The notes below the pieces were generated by a model. It worked only from the letters and a program-made list of their open reading frames with translations, was not told where the DNA came from and searched no databases. Positions 24,356 to 32,135 of a DNA stretch of 50,513 nucleotides are shown in pieces. The stretch lies in the NCBI GenBank assembly GCA_902778145.1, contig CACYWW010000010.1, positions 1-50,513 on the forward strand, read 5' to 3'. Numbering within the stretch: the stretch's first letter is position 1; each line of letters opens with the position of its first letter. The stretch is from an uncultured Ruminococcus sp. (GTDB lineage Bacteria > Bacillota > Clostridia > Oscillospirales > CAG-272). The position numbers and the translations under genes were made by a program.

Positions 24356-24992
24356 CGCGTTTCATTATATCAAGGAACGCCTTCGCCGTGCGGATATCGG
24401 CGTCCCTGAAGTGGTTTCCTTCGTTGTATTCGAGCACGGCGGACACGCCCTGCGAGCAAAGATATGAATACGTGTCCCGGATGCGGTCGCCGACGCGCGC
24501 CATTACCGGGTTTTTGGCCTTCTCCTCCCGGTCGCCGACGCTCAGGTATACGTTCTTACACGTCATGCGGCGGGTGCGGATATACGCGTCCCAGCCCTCG
24601 TACCACACGGACGGCGAAGCGGCGGCGATGCCGTACAGGCCCTCGTAGTTATAGCCTCCCCACAACGCGAAAAGCGCGGAAAGGGAATATCCGCCGAGGA
24701 CGGTCTTCACGCCGCGGGGCAGACCTTCGAGCGCCTCCGGTATGATCTCTGTTTCAAGGGCCGAAAGCGTACTTTCCGCGCCTCCCCGAAACGGCGTCTT
24801 CCCGAAAACGGGCGGCGCCTCCCACGGCGACAGATCGGCAAACCAGTCGTTTACGCGCACGGAAAGCATAAGGAAGCCGCGGACGGTGTGATCCTTTATA
24901 TATTCAAACTCCGGGCGGATATCCTCGTCCCTGTCCGTCATCTGAACGAGAAGGAATTCCGGCTCGCCGCTCAGGTACTCTGTTTTTTCCAT
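24348..24992 (-). CDS. Esterase-like alpha/beta hydrolase
   Basis: A 214-residue cytosolic hydrolase of the esterase-D type fold. The nucleophile Ser103 is in GGYSLSA, the candidate Asp154 in SVGDREEK and His194 in EGNHFRD, so a full triad is present. No signal peptide. The start codon lies inside the preceding 57-aa gene, giving a 22-base overlap. Substrate unknown. Confidence 0.83.
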   Translation of the reverse strand: MEKTEYLSGEPEFLLVQMTDRDEDIRPEFEYIKDHTVRGFLMLSVRVNDWFADLSPWEAPPVFGKTPFRGGAESTLSALETEIIPEALEGLPRGVKTVLGGYSLSALFALWGGYNYEGLYGIAAASPSVWYEGWDAYIRTRRMTCKNVYLSVGDREEKAKNPVMARVGDRIRDTYSYLCSQGVSAVLEYNEGNHFRDADIRTAKAFLDIMKRDG

Positions 24993-25144
24993 TCGGCGAG
25001 CTCCTTATCCGTTATGCCCATCTTCGTGACGAGCCCGTTATAGCTGAATTCGAACTGCTCGCGGCTGATCGCGCCGTGCTCGAGCAGAGTTTCCATCGTC
25101 TTCACCTGTCTTAAAAACAGGTCCTTTTTCTGCTTATCTGTCAT
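24971..25144 (-). CDS. Small 57-aa SHOCT-like protein
   Basis: A short gene supported by context. Its ATG overlaps the stop of the TtcA-Nudix gene in ATGA, and its end overlaps the esterase start. The predicted 57 residues are charged and helical, with a segment METLLEHGAISREQFE followed by GLVTKMGI. This resembles the SHOCT helix pair, a short oligomerisation or regulatory module. No membrane segment. No function is known; coupling suggests it may modulate a neighbour. Confidence 0.72.
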   Translation of the reverse strand: MTDKQKKDLFLRQVKTMETLLEHGAISREQFEFSYNGLVTKMGITDKELAEWKKQST

Positions 25145-26376
25145 ATCCTCTTTATCTTTTCAATGATCTCTTCATCCGCCGGGCAGAACCGAAGATCCCC
25201 GATCTGATCCTTTGTTATCCATTTTATATCGACGTGCTCGAGAAGCCGGGGCTCGCCCTCGGTTATCCGGGCGTTGAACACGGTCAGATCTACCGTCAGA
25301 TCCGGATAATCGTGTATCAGCCGCGCGAATACGGACCCGGGCTTCACCGTGACGCCCAGCTCCTCGCGGCATTCCCTGACGAGCGTCTCCGGAAGCGTCT
25401 CCCCCGGCTCGCGCTTGCCGCCGACGAATTCCCAAAGAAGCCCTCTCGCCTTGTGCGGCGGTCTCTGACAGACAAGGAACCTGTCCCCGTCGCGGATCAG
25501 CGCCGCGGCGACCTCTACGGTCTTCTTCGTCTCCGCCGCCTCCGTGACGTCATAACCGTCAAGGAACGAATGGAGCGCGCCGCCGCTCTTATACGACGGG
25601 AACGTGTCGAGGCAGACGTTGTGTATGCTGTTGAAAATGCTTTTTTCTATATTCGGGTTCGTTTTTTTGAGCTGTTTTATCAGATTTTTCGTCTCGAGCC
25701 GCTTCGACGCGTCCTCCCGCTCCGACGACAGCTCCGTGAATCTGCACGCGCAGCGGATGAATTCGAGCCCGTTGTACGACGCCCAGGAGATTATATCATC
25801 CTCATGCACGCGGTAAAGCGGACGGATGAGCTCCATCCCGCCGAAATTCTTGCTGTGCAGTTTCGGCAGCATCGCCTGAAGCTGCGAGCCGTAGAACATA
25901 GCCATAACGGTCGTCTCTATGACGTCGCTGAAATGGTGCCCGAGCGCGATCTTGTTGCAGCCGAGCTCCTTCGCCTTCGCGTAGAGATGCCCGCGGCGCA
26001 TACGCGCGCAGAGATAGCACGGCGCGCCGCCTGCCCCGTTCGCTATCTCGAATATGTCCGAATCGAATATCCGGACGGGGATCTTCAGCGCCTCCGCGTT
26101 TTCGATTATCTTCGCCCTGTTCTTTTCGTTATACCCCGGATCCATCACGATGAATTCGAGTCCGAACGGCACCTCGCTGAATCTCTGCAGCATCTGCAGA
26201 AGCTTCGCCATCAGCATCGAATCCTTGCCGCCCGATATGCAGGCGGCGATCCTGTCTCCCGGTTTTATCAGCTCATAAGTCTTCACAGCCTCGATGAACG
26301 GGTTCCAGAGCGTTTTTCTGTACTTTTTCGTTATGCTCCGCTCAGCCGCGGCGCAGAGATCAAGCTCCTTGTCCAT
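25141..26376 (-). CDS. TtcA-family tRNA thiolation-type ATPase fused to Nudix hydrolase
   Basis: A 411-residue fusion. The first about 280 residues are a TtcA-like PP-loop ATPase: SGGKDS at 48-53, APCYLCARMRRGHLY with a CxxC pair, and a second Cys region (CACRFTEL). TtcA enzymes insert sulfur at cytidine 32 of tRNA using an Fe-S cluster. Residues 285-411 form a MutT-like Nudix domain with a perfect Nudix box at 319-342 (GX5EX7REUXEEXGU fits), so it should cleave a nucleoside diphosphate bond. Both parts look intact. Coupled to the 57-aa gene and three bases from tcdA. Confidence 0.88.
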   Translation of the reverse strand: MDKELDLCAAAERSITKKYRKTLWNPFIEAVKTYELIKPGDRIAACISGGKDSMLMAKLLQMLQRFSEVPFGLEFIVMDPGYNEKNRAKIIENAEALKIPVRIFDSDIFEIANGAGGAPCYLCARMRRGHLYAKAKELGCNKIALGHHFSDVIETTVMAMFYGSQLQAMLPKLHSKNFGGMELIRPLYRVHEDDIISWASYNGLEFIRCACRFTELSSEREDASKRLETKNLIKQLKKTNPNIEKSIFNSIHNVCLDTFPSYKSGGALHSFLDGYDVTEAAETKKTVEVAAALIRDGDRFLVCQRPPHKARGLLWEFVGGKREPGETLPETLVRECREELGVTVKPGSVFARLIHDYPDLTVDLTVFNARITEGEPRLLEHVDIKWITKDQIGDLRFCPADEEIIEKIKRI

Positions 26377-26379
26377 ATC

Positions 26380-27093
26380 TCACCTTTTCTCCCGTACGCC
26401 CGTTATATCCTTTATCACCTCGCCGGCTATGATCAGACCGACGACCGACGGCACGAACGCAACGCTGCCGGGCGCGTGCCTGCCGTGCTCCTCTCCCGCC
26501 GTCGCCTTCACCGGCTCCTCGCGCGAGTACACTACCTTGAGAGAATCCACGCCGCGCTTTCTCAACTCGGTACGCATGACGCGCGCGAGCGGACATACCG
26601 ATGTTTCGTATATGTCCGCGACGCGAAACGCCGTCGGATCGAGCTTGTTTCCCGCGCCCATGCTCGAGATGACGGGCACGCCCGCCGCCTTCGCGCACAT
26701 GATCAGACCGAGCTTGCCGGTCACAGTATCTATCGCGTCGACTACGTAGTCGTACGACGAAAAATCAAATTTACCTGACGTTTCCGGGGTGAAAAACGTT
26801 TTATTGACCGTGACTTTGCAGTCCGGGTTTATCCGCCTGACGCGCTCGGCGGCGACGTCGACCTTGTATCTGCCGACGGTCTCCGTGTCCGCGATTATCT
26901 GGCGGTTGATGTTTGAAACGGACACGACGTCGTTATCCGTCAGATCGAGCGCGCCGACGCCCGTACGGGCGAGCGCCTCGACGACGTAACCGCCCACGCC
27001 GCCCACACCGAAGACCGCGACGCGTGCTCTCTTCAGTTTTTCCATGCCGTCCGCGCCGAGGATCAGCGCGGAACGCGAAAACCGTTCATCCAT
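26380..27093 (-). CDS. tcdA: tRNA threonylcarbamoyladenosine dehydratase
   Basis: An E1-like ATP-dependent enzyme that cyclises tRNA t6A to ct6A. The 237-residue protein has the nucleotide loop FGVGGVGGYV (about 28-37), the E1 motif LTDNDVVSVSNINRQI and VVDAIDTVTGK, and the catalytic-region CPLARVMR. It complements the Sua5 half of the fusion at 11317, since t6A is its substrate. It sits one base after the alpha/beta hydrolase gene. Confidence 0.93.
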   Translation of the reverse strand: MDERFSRSALILGADGMEKLKRARVAVFGVGGVGGYVVEALARTGVGALDLTDNDVVSVSNINRQIIADTETVGRYKVDVAAERVRRINPDCKVTVNKTFFTPETSGKFDFSSYDYVVDAIDTVTGKLGLIMCAKAAGVPVISSMGAGNKLDPTAFRVADIYETSVCPLARVMRTELRKRGVDSLKVVYSREEPVKATAGEEHGRHAPGSVAFVPSVVGLIIAGEVIKDITGVREKR

Positions 27094-27094
27094 A

Positions 27095-27859
27095 TCAGTC
27101 CCTCATGAGAAACGAGTAAATTCTGTTCTTGTAATCCGGCGCCTCGTCGTACACCGCGTGACCGTACGGCGCGCCGTATATATAAAGCTCGCAGCCGAGC
27201 GCAAGGGCGATATCGAGGCTTCCCTGCGGCGGGATGATCTTATCCCCTATCGCGCCGATGACGAGCGTCGGGCATTTTATCCCGCCGAGCTCCCCGTAAG
27301 CGTCAAAGCCGTCGCTTGCGCGGAGAGAAACGGCAAATCTGTCAAGCTCTTCCTCCGTCAGCTCAACGTCCGTCGGATCGAATCCCGGCGCCGCTTTTTT
27401 AATGAAATCGTCGGAATACAGCCCGGAAAGGAAGGAGAGCGCCGCCTCCCTCGCTTTTTCACGCGGGACGGGCGCGACCGTCCGGACGGCGTGCGGCGTC
27501 GTGGAGCCGAGCACCAGTCTGTGCACGAGCTCCGGATGATCTATCGCGATGAACTGCGCGATCATGCCGCCCTGCGATACGCCGAAAACGTCCGCCCGTT
27601 CTATCCCGAGCGCCTTCATCGCCGCGGCGGTGTCAGCCGCCATATCCCGGATCGTGTAATTTTCGGGCATACCGAGTCTGCGGTCGAAAAGATATACCGT
27701 GAAATCACGGGCGAACACGTCGTATGCCGCCGTGATCTGATCCTCCGACATAAGCACGCTCTTCACACTGAGCCCGGGTATCACGGCGAGCACGCGTCCT
27801 CCGCTGCCGAATTTTATATACCGCATCGAAAAATCTCTCGTATCGACTGTTTGTATCAT
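27095..27859 (-). CDS. Alpha/beta hydrolase
   Basis: A 254-residue cytosolic alpha/beta hydrolase. The catalytic triad is Ser95 (GVSQGG), Asp206 (GAIGDKII) and His234 (PYGHAVYDE). The layout and size are those of broad epoxide-hydrolase/lactonase-type enzymes; the substrate cannot be told. A strong GGAGG site precedes the ATG. First gene of the seven-gene operon. Confidence 0.88.
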   Translation of the reverse strand: MIQTVDTRDFSMRYIKFGSGGRVLAVIPGLSVKSVLMSEDQITAAYDVFARDFTVYLFDRRLGMPENYTIRDMAADTAAAMKALGIERADVFGVSQGGMIAQFIAIDHPELVHRLVLGSTTPHAVRTVAPVPREKAREAALSFLSGLYSDDFIKKAAPGFDPTDVELTEEELDRFAVSLRASDGFDAYGELGGIKCPTLVIGAIGDKIIPPQGSLDIALALGCELYIYGAPYGHAVYDEAPDYKNRIYSFLMRD

Positions 27860-27888
27860 CAGACCGGCCTCCGTCGTTTTATCGTATT

Positions 27889-27917
27889 ATTATACAATAT
27901 GTTTTCGGTAATATCAA
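27889..27917 (-). promoter_or_regulatory. Sigma-A promoter of hydrolase-tcdA operon
   Basis: TTGATA (27912-27917) and TATAAT (27889-27894) on the minus strand are 17 bases apart, 30 bases before the start codon. Confidence 0.8.
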
Positions 27918-27938
27918 GGCTGTTTCGGTAAAAAATAT

Positions 27939-27978
27939 AAAAAAGCGCCCCCGACGGGAGTCGGGAGCGTTGTTTTTT
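27939..27978 (-). terminator. Terminator of efp operon
   Basis: GCTCCCGAC pairs with GTCGGGGGC with one G-T pair around TCCC, followed by T6 on the minus strand. It also has a T6 run on the plus strand, so it may be bidirectional. Confidence 0.85.
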
Positions 27979-27982
27979 CGTG

Positions 27983-28435
27983 TCAGTCCTCGTCCGTGGG
28001 ACCTTCATCCTCTTCGATGTACGAGAATTCCTCGTTGCAGGACGGGCAGATGAGATGCGCGTAGTCGACCGTGGGCGGAACGCAGATCGTCTCGCCGCAG
28101 TTGGGGCATTCGATCTCTATGACGTCGTCGTCATAATCTTCGTCCTCGTCGTCGAGATCGAAGTCGTCGTCCTCGTCGTAATCGTCGTCATCCTCATACT
28201 CGTCGTCTTCGTCATCGCCGTAGAGGTATTCCTCCGCGTCGCCGAGATCCTCATCGATCTCTTCAACGTAATCGTTCAGACGGTCGCACTCGTCCTCAAG
28301 CGCGGTCACGCTGTCGGCAACGTCCTCAAGCACACCGATTATCTCGGTAAGGAGCCTTCCCTCGTCACTTTTGCCGTCGACCTTCATGCCTTCGGCAAGA
28401 CCTTTAAGATAAGCTACTTTTTCACTCAACGTCAT
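27983..28435 (-). CDS. CD1247 N-terminal domain-like acidic zinc-ribbon protein
   Basis: A 150-residue protein in three parts. An N-terminal helix pair (TLSEKVAYLKGLAEGM) matches the CD1247-type domain. A very acidic low-complexity stretch (about 65-105, rich in Asp, Glu and Tyr) follows, then a C-terminal zinc ribbon (CPNCGE and CPSCNEE). It follows efp by 28 bases, and this pairing is common in Clostridia. The function is unknown. Confidence 0.85.
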   Translation of the reverse strand: MTLSEKVAYLKGLAEGMKVDGKSDEGRLLTEIIGVLEDVADSVTALEDECDRLNDYVEEIDEDLGDAEEYLYGDDEDDEYEDDDDYDEDDDFDLDDEDEDYDDDVIEIECPNCGETICVPPTVDYAHLICPSCNEEFSYIEEDEGPTDED

Positions 28436-28463
28436 AACAGTTTACCTCCTTTGGCGGCAAAGC

Positions 28464-29027
28464 TCACTGCTTTGCTCTTTCAAGATATTCGCCGGTCCTC
28501 GTATCTATTCTCAGAACGTCGCCTTCGTTTATGAACAGCGGGACTTTGATCGTCGCGCCTGTTTCAAGCGTCGCGGGCTTCGTTGTACCGGTCGCCGTGT
28601 CGCCCTTGAAGCCGGGCTCGGTCGCCGTGACGGCGAGCTCGACGAACATCGGCGGCTCGACCGCGAACACGTTGCCTTTATAGGAGACGAGTCTGCATAT
28701 CATCTCTTCCTTGACGAACTTGAAGTTGTCGCTCAGCTTGTTCGCGTCGATCGGAACGAGCTCATAGCTGTCAAGATCCATGAAGTAGTACAGATCTCCG
28801 TCGTTATACGAATACTGCATATCCTTGCGCTCGACCACGGCCTCTTCGAATTTGTCCGTAGGCGAGAAGGAACGCTCTATCACGGCTCCCGTGATAACGT
28901 TCTTCATTTTGGTGCGGACGAACGCCGCGCCCTTGCCGGGTTTGACGTGCTGGAATTCGACGACCTGCATTACCTGACCGTCGAGCTCGAACGTCTTGCC
29001 GTTTCTGAAATCACCTGCCATCAACAT
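28464..29027 (-). CDS. efp: Elongation factor P
   Basis: Rescues ribosomes stalled at polyproline runs. The 187-residue, three-domain protein has the tip motif [10 protein letters not shown], where Lys32 is the residue modified in many species. The C-terminal [15 protein letters not shown] is the family signature. The ATG at 29027 (MLMAGDF) is preferred because GGAGG lies nine bases upstream; MAGDF at 29021 is possible. No modification enzyme is nearby. Confidence 0.96.
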   Translation of the reverse strand: MLMAGDFRNGKTFELDGQVMQVVEFQHVKPGKGAAFVRTKMKNVITGAVIERSFSPTDKFEEAVVERKDMQYSYNDGDLYYFMDLDSYELVPIDANKLSDNFKFVKEEMICRLVSYKGNVFAVEPPMFVELAVTATEPGFKGDTATGTTKPATLETGATIKVPLFINEGDVLRIDTRTGEYLERAKQ

Positions 29028-29069
29028 AAATGGTATCCTCCGTAAACAAATCTCTGGTTTATCTGATAT

Positions 29070-29099
29070 ATGATACACTACACATTAAGTGCTTTTCAA
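29070..29099 (-). promoter_or_regulatory. Promoter of efp
   Basis: TTGAAA (29094-29099) and TATCAT (29070-29075) on the minus strand, 18-base spacer. Confidence 0.6.
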
Positions 29100-29343
29100 T
29101 ACGAAATCTGAAATAATTTTTAAATTTCAGTCCTTTTTTGAGGTAAAACCGGCTTTTTTCACCGTTTTCCCCCTCCGGCAGTATACATTCTACCACAAAT
29201 GTCCCCGTTTGTCAAGAGCAAACCTCGCAGCCCGGCGTCAGGCGAATTCAGCTTCCCGACTGTCCTTCAGCTGAATTGCCGCTCCGCATCATCCGGATCG
29301 CACACCGAAGGCCAAATATTTACAAATCGTTACTGCAAAAGTG

Positions 29344-29372
29344 TTTAAAACAGCGTAAAGTTGCGGTATCAT
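29344..29372 (+). promoter_or_regulatory. Possible promoter of carboxypeptidase gene
   Basis: TTTAAA (29344-29349) and TATCAT (29367-29372), 17 bases apart. The -35 is a weak match. Confidence 0.4.
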
Positions 29373-29398
29373 TTACAAAAAGACCCCGGAGGCGGAAT

Positions 29399-30451
29399 AT
29401 GAAAAGATTCATTTGCATATTGCTCTTGGCAGTGATCGCGCTCTCCGCGCTCGTTTCGTGCGGGAGCGCCGAAGATATACAGACGACCGCCGCGCCGTCA
29501 ACCGACACCGGTACTCAGACGTCAGCGCCGGAAACGGCAGATACCGCGGCTGACACGGAGGATACGGCGGAGGGCGAAACGACGGTCACGGAACAGGTGA
29601 CAGAAGCTCCCCAACCGTCGCCGTACGGTCAGTTCACATATACGGAAAACAAGGTGAACGCGATGGTCTCGGCGCCGTATGCGATACTGATCGACGCGAA
29701 AACAAAGGAAATACTCTACATCAACTGTGATCCCGACGCGAAGATATATCCCGCGAGCACGACGAAGGTGCTCACGGCGATAGTGGCGCTCAGGCACTGC
29801 GATCCGGACGTTGTATTCAAGCCCGGAAACGAGCTTGAGCTCGTTGCGAAGGATTCGTCGATCGCGTACGTCAAATCACGTCACGAGCTGTCGCTCGAGA
29901 TGCTCATCGAGGGCATGATGCTCCCGTCCGGCGGAGACGCGGCTTACGTCGTCGCGGCGGGCGTCGGCAAAAAAATAGCCGGCAACGATTCGCTCACCGG
30001 GAAGGAAGCGGTCGCAGTATTCATGGACGAGATGAACAGATACGCAAAGGAGGAGCTCGGGCTCACCGGCTCTCACTTCACCTGCCCGGACGGTTATCAC
30101 GACGACGACCACTACACCACGCCGATAGATATCATGACGGTGGCGTACGCCGCGCTGTCAGAGCCGATCATCATGAAATACGCCGCCACGTACGAGGACG
30201 ACGTGAGATACGCGAGCGGTCACAAGAACACCTGGGTCAACACCAACTCGCTGATAGATCCCGAAAGCCCGTATTTTTACGAGAACGCCACGGGGCTGAA
30301 AACGGGGACGACAGACGAAGCCGGGTGCTGTCTGCTCTCATCCGCCGCGTTCGGCTCGAAAAAGGTCATAGCCGGAGTGTTCGCCGCGGAGAGCAACAAG
30401 GTCAGATTCTCCGATTCACGGGCGCTTCTCACGGCAGGGATCAACAGATGA
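29399..30451 (+). CDS. D-alanyl-D-alanine carboxypeptidase lipoprotein
   Basis: Trims the terminal D-Ala of peptidoglycan side chains outside the cell. The 350-residue class-A low-molecular-weight PBP has a lipobox VSC (Cys21), a Thr/Glu-rich linker to about residue 70, and the catalytic S-x-x-K (Ser120-Lys123, PASTTK). The KTG motif is at Lys301 (GLKTGTT). The usual SxN motif appears as SGG (Ser177). The ATG at 29399 has GGAGGCGG just before it and is preferred to the long in-frame extension. Coupled by ATGA to the DUF2752 gene. Confidence 0.9.
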   Translation: MKRFICILLLAVIALSALVSCGSAEDIQTTAAPSTDTGTQTSAPETADTAADTEDTAEGETTVTEQVTEAPQPSPYGQFTYTENKVNAMVSAPYAILIDAKTKEILYINCDPDAKIYPASTTKVLTAIVALRHCDPDVVFKPGNELELVAKDSSIAYVKSRHELSLEMLIEGMMLPSGGDAAYVVAAGVGKKIAGNDSLTGKEAVAVFMDEMNRYAKEELGLTGSHFTCPDGYHDDDHYTTPIDIMTVAYAALSEPIIMKYAATYEDDVRYASGHKNTWVNTNSLIDPESPYFYENATGLKTGTTDEAGCCLLSSAAFGSKKVIAGVFAAESNKVRFSDSRALLTAGINR

Positions 30452-30861
30452 AAAAATATCCCGCCGCGGCGCGCGTCGCCGTCGGCGTCGGTATCCCGGC
30501 GGTGATCGCCGCGGGCGTGCTGTTCTTTATCAAAGCGGGATCTCCGCCGTGTTTCATCCACGCGATGACCGGGCTGTACTGCCCCGGGTGCGGCGCCGGC
30601 AGGGCGATCGACGCGCTCATGCATCTCCGCATACTTGACGCGCTGCAGTACAACCTGCTCTTCACGCTCGCTCTGCCCGTCGGGATACTTTTTCTTCTGA
30701 AGTGGTATATATCCGTCGTCGGCGGGCGGGAGATCATGAAGCGCGTGCGCATAACGGACAGAGGCGCATGGATCTGCCTCGCCGTCATACTGTCGTTTCT
30801 CGTGCTCAGAAACATACCGGCGGCACCGTTCAAATACCTTTCGCCGAACGATTTTTTGTAA
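30448..30861 (+). CDS. DUF2752 membrane protein
   Basis: A 137-residue membrane protein with about three helices (near residues 9-29, 65-85 and 108-124). The DUF2752 signature is visible: TGLYCPGCGAGRAIDAL, with a CPGC pair near the membrane surface. Family function is unknown. Coupled by ATGA to the carboxypeptidase. No ribosome site of its own stands out. Confidence 0.88.
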   Translation: MKKYPAAARVAVGVGIPAVIAAGVLFFIKAGSPPCFIHAMTGLYCPGCGAGRAIDALMHLRILDALQYNLLFTLALPVGILFLLKWYISVVGGREIMKRVRITDRGAWICLAVILSFLVLRNIPAAPFKYLSPNDFL

Positions 30862-30868
30862 AAAAACA

Positions 30869-30897
30869 TTGACAAACAGCCCGTGCGGTTGTATAAT
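30869..30897 (+). promoter_or_regulatory. Perfect consensus sigma-A promoter
   Basis: TTGACA (30869-30874) and TATAAT (30892-30897), 17 bases apart, ahead of the zinc-ribbon gene. It is the only perfect match to the -35/-10 consensus that I found in the window. Confidence 0.88.
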
Positions 30898-30930
30898 AGA
30901 TAAAAATAACCATGAAAGGAATCTGATAAT

Positions 30931-31764
30931 ATGCCAGTATGTCCGAATTGCGGTTCGGTCTGTGAGGAAGGCAGTTCCTTCTGCACCGAATGCGGTACCA
31001 GGCTTGTAAAGCCGGAGCCCGCTGCGGCTCCCGTTCCCGAGCCCGAAGCTCCGAAGCCGGAGACCGTCGAAACACCCGAGCCTGTCGTTATACCCGCGCC
31101 CGGGGCATCCGTACCGGATCCCGCGGAAATACCGAAGCCGGAGATCGATGAAAAGATCGAGACCGTTATAAACGAGGCGGCGGATCAGACGTTCCGGCCC
31201 TCAGACGAACCGGTGAAGCCCGAGCAGCCCAAGTTTGAGCAGCCCAAGTTCGAGCAGCCCAAGTTCGAGCAGCCCAAGTTCGAGCAGCCCAAATTCGAGC
31301 AGCCCAAAGCCGAGCAGACTCAGCAGACGAACGGTCAGCAGTCGTGGCAGGAAAGATATCAGCAGCAGCGCCCGCAGTACGGCCAGCAGCAGTATCAGCA
31401 GTTTGATACGCCTCAGTACGCCCAGCCGACGTACCGGCCCGCGCAGGAACCCGAGGACGACGGTGCCGGCAAAGCGTCCGGCATAGTCAGCCTTATATTC
31501 GGTATACTCGGACTTCTCTGCTGCCTGTGTCCGCTCTTCTCGGTAGTGGGTCTTATCGCGGGTATCATTTCCGTATCGAAGAAACGCAGAGGCACGGCGA
31601 TCGCGGGTCTTATACTGTCGATCATCGCTCTCGTGCTGTTCGTCGTTTCGATCGTGCTCTCCGTGATATTCTTCAAAGACGCGCTCCTGTACTTGCAGGA
31701 AACGTGGCCCGATCTGTTCGACCGCTTAAAGGAAGCGGTCCCCGAGATCAACAAGTATCTCTGA
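30931..31764 (+). CDS. Zinc-ribbon, Pro/Gln-rich, DUF4190-like membrane protein
   Basis: A 277-residue protein with an N-terminal zinc ribbon (CPNCGSVC, CTECGTRL). A long Pro/Glu/Lys/Gln-rich linker follows and includes six copies of EQPKF-like pentapeptides. A DUF4190-like pair of membrane helices (around residues 185-245) ends it, with GKASGIVSLIFGILG and GTAIAGLILSIIALV. A cytosolic zinc ribbon and membrane anchoring are predicted. Function unknown. It is alone between a perfect promoter and a terminator. Confidence 0.85.
   Translation: MPVCPNCGSVCEEGSSFCTECGTRLVKPEPAAAPVPEPEAPKPETVETPEPVVIPAPGASVPDPAEIPKPEIDEKIETVINEAADQTFRPSDEPVKPEQPKFEQPKFEQPKFEQPKFEQPKFEQPKAEQTQQTNGQQSWQERYQQQRPQYGQQQYQQFDTPQYAQPTYRPAQEPEDDGAGKASGIVSLIFGILGLLCCLCPLFSVVGLIAGIISVSKKRRGTAIAGLILSIIALVLFVVSIVLSVIFFKDALLYLQETWPDLFDRLKEAVPEINKYL
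31222..31311 (+). repeat. In-frame 15-base tandem repeat (six copies)
   Basis: Six 15-base units encode E-Q-P-K-F (last unit E-Q-P-K-A). The middle copies are identical, and only silent T/C or A/G changes mark others. Copy number is likely to vary by slippage. Confidence 0.9.
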
Positions 31765-31802
31765 TAAGTCCGCGCGTCGCGTGACGCGTTCAAAACCGAA
31801 AC

Positions 31803-31834
31803 AAAACCGACTGACCCGTGTCAGCCGGTTTTTC
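31803..31834 (+). terminator. Terminator of zinc-ribbon gene
   Basis: AAAACCGACTGAC pairs with GTCAGCCGGTTTT with one mismatch around CCGT, then a T-rich stretch. Confidence 0.8.
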
Positions 31835-31884
31835 TTTGTTCTGACTGCGGAAAGCCCCGGATCGCTTCCGCCCGCGCAAGCTCC

Positions 31885-32135
31885 GCCGCGCCCCTCAACT
31901 CTCTCGGAGTTGAGGGAGGGGAAAGGGGGTTTGGGGGTTATGAGGGGTGGGCACCCCCAAGAACGTGAAAGCAGAAGAGCACAAACGGTCGAGGTGCGGA
32001 CTTCATCGGCAATACCCGTTGATCACCTATCACTGCGCACTTGAATTAAGAATTCAAAACTTCCGCTCCGCTCGGGATGACACCGCTTTGTATCGCCCTC
32101 TCATTCTGAATCCTTCATTCCGAATTCCGAATTTC
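31885..32135 (+). repeat. Intergenic element copy with covarying hairpin B
   Basis: Hairpin A is CCCTCAACTC/GAGTTGAGGG (31892-31916). G-tracts run 31914-31937 (G3, G4, G5, G5; loops A, AAA, TTT). Hairpin B is GGGGGT/ACCCCC (31933-31958) instead of GGGGGAG/CTCCCCC, a change kept on both arms. The tail repeats GAATTC-like words. It separates convergent genes, and the GH38 stop lies at its right edge. Confidence 0.75.

Larger units (their letters stand above)
29028..29398. other. Intergenic region between efp and carboxypeptidase
   Basis: A 371-base divergent gap with no credible gene. It holds the efp promoter, a perfect inverted repeat (CTGAAAT/ATTTCAG, 29108-29130) just upstream of the efp -35, and a GGCgAATTCAGC/GCTGAATTGCC hairpin (29241-29280). 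A CAGCCCGGCGTCAG word at about 29228 recurs at 34954. The carboxypeptidase promoter lies near its right end. Confidence 0.5.

Noticed and set aside
25234-26778. 514-codon frame opposite the TtcA-Nudix and tcdA genes
   Set aside because: Spans two well-supported minus-strand genes and shows no domain.
28110-28240. Simple-sequence microsatellite
   Set aside because: The GA-rich run is the acidic Asp/Glu stretch of the CD1247-like gene with varied codons, not a DNA-level tandem repeat.
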